From contig WTXG01000112.1 of the NCBI GenBank assembly GCA_022496185.1, forward strand, positions 1-64,000: 64,000 bases of DNA, in the 5' to 3' direction. Position 1 is the stretch's first letter. Each line of letters starts with the position of its first letter. Positions 56,990-64,000 of this stretch are shown here, one piece after another. This stretch comes from Multifurca ochricompacta (taxonomy: Eukaryota; Basidiomycota; Agaricomycetes; Russulales; Russulaceae). The notes under the pieces were generated by a model that had not been told where the DNA came from, ran no database searches, and worked only from the letters and a program-made list of their open reading frames with translations. A program made the translations under genes and the position numbers.

Positions 56990-59900
56990 TTGGCTCGACC
57001 CCATCAGCCTGGGCAAGAGCACTCCATGTAACTTCTGTGTACACTAGTCGTTTCAAATCATTAAAAATACCAGTACATTTTGAAACCAAACAGAAGACAG
57101 CCAACAGATGAATCTTAATCGACTCTGGAGCTACAGACAACTTCATTAGCCAATGACTCCAGAGGACGCTAGGGTTGGGGACACAATTACTCCCCCAAGA
57201 GAAAAACATCTGGAACATAGATGGGACAGCTAACAAAGCTGGGAAAATCACGCATTGCTGTGATTTGGAAGTACAGGTTGGGGAACAAACAAAGCAGCTC
57301 CGTTTCCTCATCACGGATCTAGGAGAGGAAGATATGGTTCTAGGATACCCATGGCTGGCAGCATTCGAACCCAAGATCAACTGGGCAGAGGCCACCATGG
57401 ATAAAGATTTCTATCCAGTCATCATTACGTCCCTTGGATACGATTATGCCGCACGACACCCTCTCACCCATGCTATTGTCATGGGATTGGCCGTCACCTG
57501 GAGTGACGTAGAGCCTGTGGATCAGGTATATTGTTATGTTACGAAAGCATCGGAACTGGCCCAGGCAGAGGCACAGAAGAACCCAGAAAGAACATTTGAA
57601 GAAGTAGTCCCTGCAGAGTATCATCGACATTGGAAGGTCTTCTCAGAGGAAGAATCACAACGCTTCCCTCCCTCTTGACCCTGGGACCATGCTATTGACT
57701 TCGTCCCGGATGCCCCACGATCAGTGGACTGTAAAATTTATCCCCTATCACAGCCAGAGAAGGAGGCGCTTTCTACCTTCCTGGAGGAACACCTGGCAAA
57801 AGGATACATACGACCTTCCAACTTGCCTTATGCATCACCCTTCTTTTTCATTAAAAAGAAGGACGGGAAACTGCGACCGGTACAGGATTACAGACGGATT
57901 AATGAACTCACGGTGAAAAACAACTACCCGCTTCCTCTAATCTCAGAGATTATCGACAAAATGCGTGATAAAGCCCTGTTCTCAAAGATGGACGTTTGTT
58001 GGGGATACAATAACATTCGCATCTGAGAAGGCAACCAGCCCAAAGCCGCTTTCAAGACCAATCAAGGACTCTTTGAACCCAACGTCATGTTCTTTGGCTT
58101 AACGAACTCACTGGCAACCTTCCAGGCCATGATGAACCACATTTTCCGAGACCTGATCCTTACAGAAGAGGTCATAGTATATATGGATGATATCCTGGTA
58201 GCCACGAAAGATGACATTCACCATCACCGAACCCGAGTTCATGAGGTATTAGAGATCCTAGCAAAACACGATCTCTATTTGAAACCTGCCAAATGTTCCT
58301 TTGAACAAAAGACTGTCGAATATCTGGGTGTTATCCTGGAAGGAGGGCAAGTGCGCATGGACCCCATAAAAGTACAAGGCATTCGAGAATGGGCCGCCCC
58401 CCAGTGTACCAAGGACATCAGATCATTCATTGGATTTTGCAATTTCTACCGACGTTTCGTCAAAGGATTCTCGGCCATCGCCCAACCGCTCAATGACCTA
58501 TTGAAAAAGAATGTGCCATGGCACTGGGATGAACTACAGCAGCAGGCATTCGACCAAATAAAAGCAATTATCAGTTCCGAGCCAGTCCTTATCCAACCTG
58601 ACCTGGCCAACCCCTTTGAACTAGAGGTTGATGCTTCCATGTATGCCAACGGCACAGTCTTATCACAAAGAGATACCAAAGGAATTCTTCATCCTGTTGC
58701 ATTTTACTCAGAAACGTTCTCATCGGCAGAAAGGAATTATGACATTTGGGACAGAGAACTATTAGCTATCGTAAAAGCATTACGACATTGGCGACCATAC
58801 TTGGCTGGATCCCCGCACAAAACCATCATCTACACAGACCACTCCAACCTTTTGTACTGGAGAGAACTGCACAAGATCAGCCGATGAATAGCACGAGAAG
58901 TCTTAGAGCTCGAAGAGTACAACTTCACACTCAAACACCTACCTGGAGCTCGTAATGCACGAGCTGATGCCCTGTCTAGACCAACTGGACGAGATGAAGG
59001 GGAAAACGACAATGATAATATTGTCGTCTTACCAGAAGATGTCTTCACAAAAACCGCTGTTGTTAGCCTCCATGACATGGATCTATGGGCCCAAGTAACG
59101 CAGAACATGAACCAGGAACTGTGCAAATCCTGGGCAGAGCCGCATAACATAAAAATGAAAGACGGCCTCTGGTGGAAGGATGGCGATTGATTGGTTGTCA
59201 CCGGTGGTGACAACATTAAGAGGGGGGTGATTCATTTTCACCATGACCTTCCCTCCGCAGGACACCCCGGCATCACAAATACCTACGCCCTTGCCAAACG
59301 AGATTACTGGTGGCCAAACATGAAAAAGGATGTTGAAGCATATGTCAAAGGATGTGCAGAATGCCAGGCAAACAAAGTAAACACTCACCCAAAACTGCCA
59401 GCACTTTCACCCATTACACCAATCGCGACAGCTCCCTTCCAGACCATTGCTATGGATTTTATTGTCAAACTGCCACAGTCACAAGGATATGACTCCATAC
59501 TCACCATCATGGACCATGACTACTCGAAGGCTGCCCTCTTCATCCCCTGTAATGAGACAATATCAGCAGAAGGGGTTGCGAAACTCTACTTAGACCATGT
59601 CTACCGACATTATGGACTGCCGCAGAAGATTATTTCTGACCGAGACCCACGATTCGCCTCCATGTTTGCTCGAGCCCTCTGTAAACGCCTCGACATCTGG
59701 CAGAACATCTCCACTGCATATCACCCCCAGATGGATGGACAGTCAGAACGGACAAACCAATGGTTAGAACAATACCTTCAGTTCTGGTGTAACGAACGAC
59801 AGAATGACTGGGCAGAATGGCTAGCGACAGCTGAGTTTGCGCACAATAGTTGGCCAAATGGAACGACGAAGACCACTCCCTTCTCCCTTATTATGGGATG

Positions 59901-60556
59901 GAACCCCCGCACCACATGGACAGACAAACCCACGAATGTACCATCTGTAACACAACGTATCGGCCAATGGGAGGAAATACGGGAATCGGCCAGTAGAAAC
60001 CTTCAGAAGGCGCAAAAGACCCTAGCTGAGAAACCTACTAGGTTTACGCCCTACCAGGTTGGAGATCAGGTCTGGTTAGAAGGGCGCAATATCCATACGT
60101 CACACCCAATGGCAAAATTAGCTCCCAAGCGCCACGGCCCCTTTGCAATTGAACGGAAGCTCTCAGACGTTACGTACAAGCTCACATTACCCGTCACCTG
60201 GAAGATACATCCCGTCTTCCATGCCAGCCTTCTAATGCCGTACAAAGAAACTGCTATTCATGGACAGAACTTTCCCAGACCTCCCCCTGACCTCGTTGAC
60301 GGGGAACCAGAATGGGAAGTGGAACGTATTGCTGATGCCAAATGGAAGGGTTGCAGACGTAATCGGAAGCTCCATTACTTGATCAAATGGAAGGGATTCC
60401 CAGATGCTGACAGCTCGTGGGAGCCTGCTGCAGATGTCTTTGCACCCAGGCTTGTCGAAGACTTCTATAGACACCACCCAGAGGCAGATAAAGAGCCAGA
60501 GAAAATACAGGTTGCCGAACATCTCTCCCCCTCACGATCAACCAGAAGCCCACTTA
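56986..60556 (+). pseudogene. pol: Pol of A2: PR-RT-RNase H-integrase-chromodomain, seven TGA stops with ORF3
   Basis: Single frame throughout. Protease DSGAT between TGA 57109-57111 and 57154-57156; RT YMDD at 58180-58191; RNase H at 58440-58990; integrase zinc module and DDE core intact from 59191; chromodomain YLIKWKGFPDADSSWEP at about 60373. Other TGA: 57676-57678, 58024-58026, 58885-58887, 59188-59190. Most of these stand at CGA of a sister copy; at 57109 A1 has CAA, another expected CpG-decay product. The frame is broken at RSPLT by the Tc1 insertion and resumes in ORF3. Confidence 0.93.
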
Positions 60557-60918
60557 CAGTGCCTCACAAAACTGAGTCAATGTTTTGCACTTTTGCACTG
60601 TTTGTTGAATATTGCATCAGCCAAAACAAATATAAACAAAGTCTTGGTATACCATAAAAGGTACAAGATAAGGGTTATGTAATGCAACAATGATTATGTA
60701 ATTATGATCAAAACCTGTGGAGCTATGCCCATTTCAAATTGGGGACTCATTGACTCAGTTTTGTGAGTGGGTATCAGAAATATCAGAATCTGATGTTCCA
60801 CCAAATGTACAGCAACCAATCCTTAATATATGGTTACCATAGTTATATTAATATTGATGGGACCTGGAATAGAGCTATTTGACCATGGTTTACATTCCCA
60901 GAATATTATAATTTCCCA

Positions 60919-61331
60919 ATGCACCCCACCTCCTCTGCTCAGAAAGAAAACATGCTCTCTCTGGCCTCTGAAGGTCATTCCACTCAGTCATCTCATTTAG
61001 TCATCCTTCCAAGCTCTCTGCTACCTCTGAACATGCTATCATCATACAAATCACCACAGGAAAGGTTGCCAATGCTGTCCAGGCCACAAAGCACATCAAT
61101 TCTATCATCCCCAACCATGTCTCTTCACAAACTGTGCACTGGGTTCTTAAACAACATTCATTCAAGGCTGTAACAAAGAAGAAAAGGCCACTACTCTCTG
61201 CAGTACATTGCAAGAAGCACTTTGCCTTTGCTTTGAAGTACCAAAACTGGACTATGGAGGACTGGAAGAGGGTCATTTGGTCAGATGAGACCAAAATCAA
61301 CAGGTTTGGGTCAGATGCCAGTCCTCCATAG
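60919..61331 (+). pseudogene. Tc1 transposase fragment, left arm of copy 2
   Basis: Starts MHPTSSAQKENMLSLASEG. The deletion removes the helix-turn-helix core and shifts the frame. 61134-61331 resumes with KKKRPLLSAVHCKKHFAF and ends WKRVIWSDETKINRFGSD. Confidence 0.75.
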
Positions 61332-61409
61332 TCCAGTTTTGGTACTTCAAAGCAAAGGCAAAGTGCTTCTTGCAATGTACTGCAGAGAGTAGTGGCCTTT
61401 TCTTCTTTG

Positions 61410-61739
61410 TTACAGCCTTGAATGAATGTTGTTTAAAAACCCAGTGCACAGTTTGTGAAGAGACATGGTTGGGGATGATAGAATTGATGTGCTTTGTGGC
61501 CTGGACAGCATTGGCAACCTTTCCTGTGGTGATTTGTATGATGATAGCATGTTCAGAGGTAGCAGAGAGCTTGGAAGGATGACTAAATGAGATGACTGAT
61601 GGTTGGGAAGGAGGGTCCTGAGTGTCCTAGAGACTGTGGACTGGCTGAGGCTGAGTCTGGAGGCAATAGTGTGAGTGGAATGACCTTCAGAGGCCAGAGA
61701 GAGCATGTTTTCTTTCTGAGCAGAGGAGGTGGGGTGCAT
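61410..61739 (-). pseudogene. Tc1 transposase fragment, right arm of copy 2
   Basis: Minus strand, with the helix-turn-helix THTIASRLSLSQSTVSRTL, then a frame change. No catalytic domain. Confidence 0.75.
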
Positions 61740-62103
61740 TGGGAAATTATAATATTCTGGGAATGTAAACCATGGTCAAATAGCTCTATTCCAGGTCCCA
61801 TCAATATTAATATAACTATGGTAACCATATATTAAGGATTGGTTGCTGTACATTTGGTGGAACATCAGATTCTGATATTTCTGATACCCACTCACAAAAC
61901 TGAGTCAATGAGTCCCCAATTTGAAATGGGCATAGCTCCACAGGTTTTGATCATAATTACATAATCATTGTTGCATTACATAACCCTTATCTTGTACCTT
62001 TTATGGTATACCAAGACTTTGTTTATATTTGTTTTGGCTGATGCAATATTCAACAAACAGTGCAAAAGTGCAAAACATTGACTCAGTTTTGTGAGGCACT
62101 GTA

Positions 62104-63293
62104 TGTCCTCCTCTAAGATCCATGCCTCAGCCGCCATCGATGCATTTCCTGTACTTACTCCTGTGCATCCTCCTTCTCGCCCACTTTCTCCTGTTGACTA
62201 CGATGCGACCACCCAAGTGGCCCAAGGGGACAGAATCATTGACATTGACGAAGATTTTAATCTGCCCAAACACCCCCATCCCAACGATCTGATCGATGTT
62301 GACTTTGGTGACGAATCCCCTGAATTCCCGTTTTTCCCCAACGACCCCAACTCACAGTTTTACTTTCCACTCATGATCCCATCGACCAAAAACGACGGTA
62401 CTACGGAGGTGGCCAAGTACATTTACTACACCAACGAAGGTATGGACGTAGCCGGGTGCTTAGAGAAAGGGGGACCCGTCTATGGGGCCCCAGTCTACCT
62501 CGAAGAAAAGAACGTCAACCAGCTGCATTACGTCTTAGGACCCGAACACTTGCAACACCTCTCAGCCCATGACCCACGCGCCTTCGCGATCAATGAAGTG
62601 CTTCGGGACCTACGGATGCCACGACTGACTGCCGAAATTGCACGACTCCGCAAGTTCCAGGCACTTCGAGACAACTTAGAAATGCAACGCCGCGACTATG
62701 AGCGACAAATGGTAAAGATCAATCGAGGGGTTTTTGACATAGAGCATCACTTGGCAAGCATCAGGACAAGGTTGGAGAGAGGAGAGGCATACCAGACTAT
62801 TTCCGAACAGTACACCGACATTTTTGTGTGACCACTCCCTCGTCACCGCCTCGACCTGGCACCCTGGCTTAACCCTCACTGCTTCGAAATGCCATGCCTT
62901 CACGAAAACCCCGATGGCAAGCTTTGCTGGCGCTGCAACAGCAAGTATCACCTCAGCTGGTGTTGCCCCAAGGCCGCGAAACGATGCCGACACTGTCAAA
63001 GCACTTCACACTGGAGTCGCCAATGCCTATTCAGACGACTTACGCAGGCCCCCACTATCCAGAACCCCTCAGGGTGGTGCGGCAAATGTCTCTCTCACAA
63101 CGCCGGGCACCGAGAGATTGACTGTCATGTTTACGACGGCTGCTTTCGCTGTGGGAGACGGGGGCCCTACGGTTTTCTACGAACACACGTTTGCCCTGCA
63201 GACGAAGAAAAGGAGAACTACGATGCTGATCACTACACCGTAGCTGACGACTATCTCTCCCTGGTCCAGGATGATGACAGTATGCCAATCTAG
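62104..63293 (+). pseudogene. ORF3 / Pol tail of A2
   Basis: ATG uses A of the target TA (62103); in frame with Pol once the Tc1 is removed. Full length of about 397 codons with a single TGA at 62829-62831 (CGA in A1). The central block (YFPLMIPS, AKYIYYTNEGMDVAGC, GPVYGAPVYLEE) and four zinc modules (CWRC..H..C, CRHC..H..C, CGKC..H..C, CFRC..H.C) are all kept. It ends TAG 63291-63293, 31 bp before the 3' LTR. Best copy for comparing with B. Confidence 0.85.
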
Positions 63294-63324
63294 CTGGCTC
63301 TGCTAGAACTTAGAGAGGGGGTAA

Positions 63325-63919
63325 TGTTACAAACCCCACTGCGTCATCTTGTTTTCTTCTCCCCATCATGTGACTCGCTGTTGGGACATGTTGATCCCCT
63401 TTGTTGACTGTGTTGTGACTGGCTTTGTCCTTGTTTGTCCCTTATCTCTGACTCATGCTGTGCTTATCTATGACTCGTACCTTACACCAGAACGCTTACG
63501 TATTTTCCCACCAGAATCGCGACTGTACCAGATTCGTCTAAGTACATTCTCACCTGGCCCACTTGACTCCGTTCCCTCTTTGGATATATTACAACTTCGT
63601 TGATACACTGAGTATGATACTCCGATTCAGACTCCGATCTCTATTACGTATATAAGGCCTGCCTAGATAGCCTGTATGCCTTAGACTCGACTTCTTAATT
63701 GACTTGGTGCATTACCTTCTGGGTGATTCCTAAGACCCGACCTTTGAATCGTCTCAGTGCTTTTGGCACTTCTCCGCTCACCGATACTAAGGGATTAGCT
63801 CCTTGGTACCGACTTCTCACCCAAACTCCGTGTACTTGAAAGACAGTGCACACCTGACTTCATAGTTTCGCTATGCAACTTATTGCACGTCGTGATGAAC
63901 GCCTGCACCAGGCATTACA
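63325..63919 (+). repeat. 3' LTR of Gypsy A2
   Basis: 595 bp, partner of 54843-55437, followed by the duplication TACAT. Confidence 0.95.
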
Positions 63920-63924
63920 TACAT

Positions 63925-64000
63925 AAAGAATGACATAAAGTGAATCATCCCCCTCCTTTTGATGAAACATGTATACTCCTGCATCAGAGTATGTCCGAGT
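63925..64000 (-). pseudogene. pol: Copia C3 RT continuing to the window edge
   Basis: Resumes the RT sequence interrupted by A2. It aligns with 28091-28160 of C1 (ATGACATAAAGTGAATCAT shared). Confidence 0.85.

Larger units (their letters stand above)
60557..62101. mobile_element. Palindromic Tc1 derivative, copy 2 (1545 bp)
   Basis: TA on both sides (60555-60556, 62102-62103); A1 has the single TA of the empty site (CACTTATGTCC). Arms 60557-61265 (709 bp) and 61318-62101 (784 bp) with a 52-bp spacer. The left arm lacks about 75 bp present in the right arm. Relative to copy 1 the unit is inserted in the opposite orientation. Confidence 0.93.
54843..63919 (+). mobile_element. Ty3/Gypsy chromovirus A2, with nested Tc1 palindrome
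   Basis: LTRs 54843-55437 and 63325-63919, both 595 bp; duplication TACAT (54838-54842, 63920-63924). Same family as A1. No frameshift was found in pol; its coding defects are TGA stops at 56564, 57109, 57154, 57676, 58024, 58885, 59188 and 62829, plus the Tc1 insertion at 60557-62101. It is inserted in Copia C3. Confidence 0.95.
53079..64000 (-). mobile_element. Ty1/Copia C3, partial (runs off the window), split by Gypsy A2
   Basis: 3' LTR 53079-53583, RNase H and RT at 53845-54842, continuing at 63925-64000 after A2 (duplication TACAT). Left target TGACT at 53074-53078; the 5' end is outside the window. Confidence 0.9.

Noticed and set aside
56986..63293. Possibility that TGA is read as a sense codon in these elements
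   Set aside because: Most TGA align with CGA in a sister copy and LTRs show the same CpG change in non-coding DNA; decay explains it, and gag keeps TGA as its conserved real stop.

Overview
This window is a graveyard and nursery of transposable elements. I see no convincing host gene, rRNA or ordinary tRNA gene in 64 kb. The element types (Ty3/Gypsy chromoviruses with Tf1-like self-priming signals, Ty1/Copia elements with an internal initiator-tRNA primer site, a fungal-type MULE with a SWIM finger, hAT and Tc1-like derivatives), together with strong CpG to TpG/CpA decay, suggest a repeat-rich filamentous fungus with CpG methylation. An agaricomycete is my best guess, but a methylated ascomycete such as a truffle cannot be excluded.

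Layout. 1-2115: degenerate minus-strand remnants and LTR-like DNA. 2116-9637: Gypsy A1, with 595-bp LTRs and target duplication TGTAT. 9643-12519: non-coding DNA holding two 217-bp Tc1-type MITEs and a palindromic hAT MITE. 12520-22006: Gypsy B, carrying hAT copy 1, which itself carries a solo LTR (H2). 22007-52600: footprint of an old minus-strand Gypsy, D. It is split by a palindromic Tc1-like element (G, carrying solo LTR H1), by Copia C1 (26179-47156) and by a hAT relative (48176-51236) that carries a palindromic Tc1 derivative. C1 is in turn split by element E (31948-39636), which holds hAT copy 2 and a MULE carrying hAT copy 3, and by a complete Copia, C2, in its 5' LTR. 52601-53078: truncated LTR. 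53079-64000: Copia C3, split by Gypsy A2 (54843-63919), which is split by another palindromic Tc1 derivative (60557-62101). Most of these nests are proven by matching target-site duplications; the deepest is D > C1 > E > MULE > hAT 3.

How the parts work together. The Gypsy families A and B encode Gag (one CCHC knuckle), then Pol (protease, RT, RNase H, integrase, chromodomain) in the -1 frame, joined at a conserved T-run followed by TGA. After the chromodomain comes a conserved region of about 400 codons ending in four zinc knuckles; I call it ORF3 and do not recognise it. The LTRs carry TATATAA and, exactly 34 nt downstream, an 11-nt sequence complementary to the primer-binding site, the arrangement of self-primed Tf1-like elements.

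All Gypsy and Copia copies are disrupted. Nearly every in-frame stop in the A and B copies is a TGA where a sister copy has CGA. CpG is nearly absent from D, the oldest host element, and common in A1, A2 and B, so sequence decay and nesting order give the same chronology.
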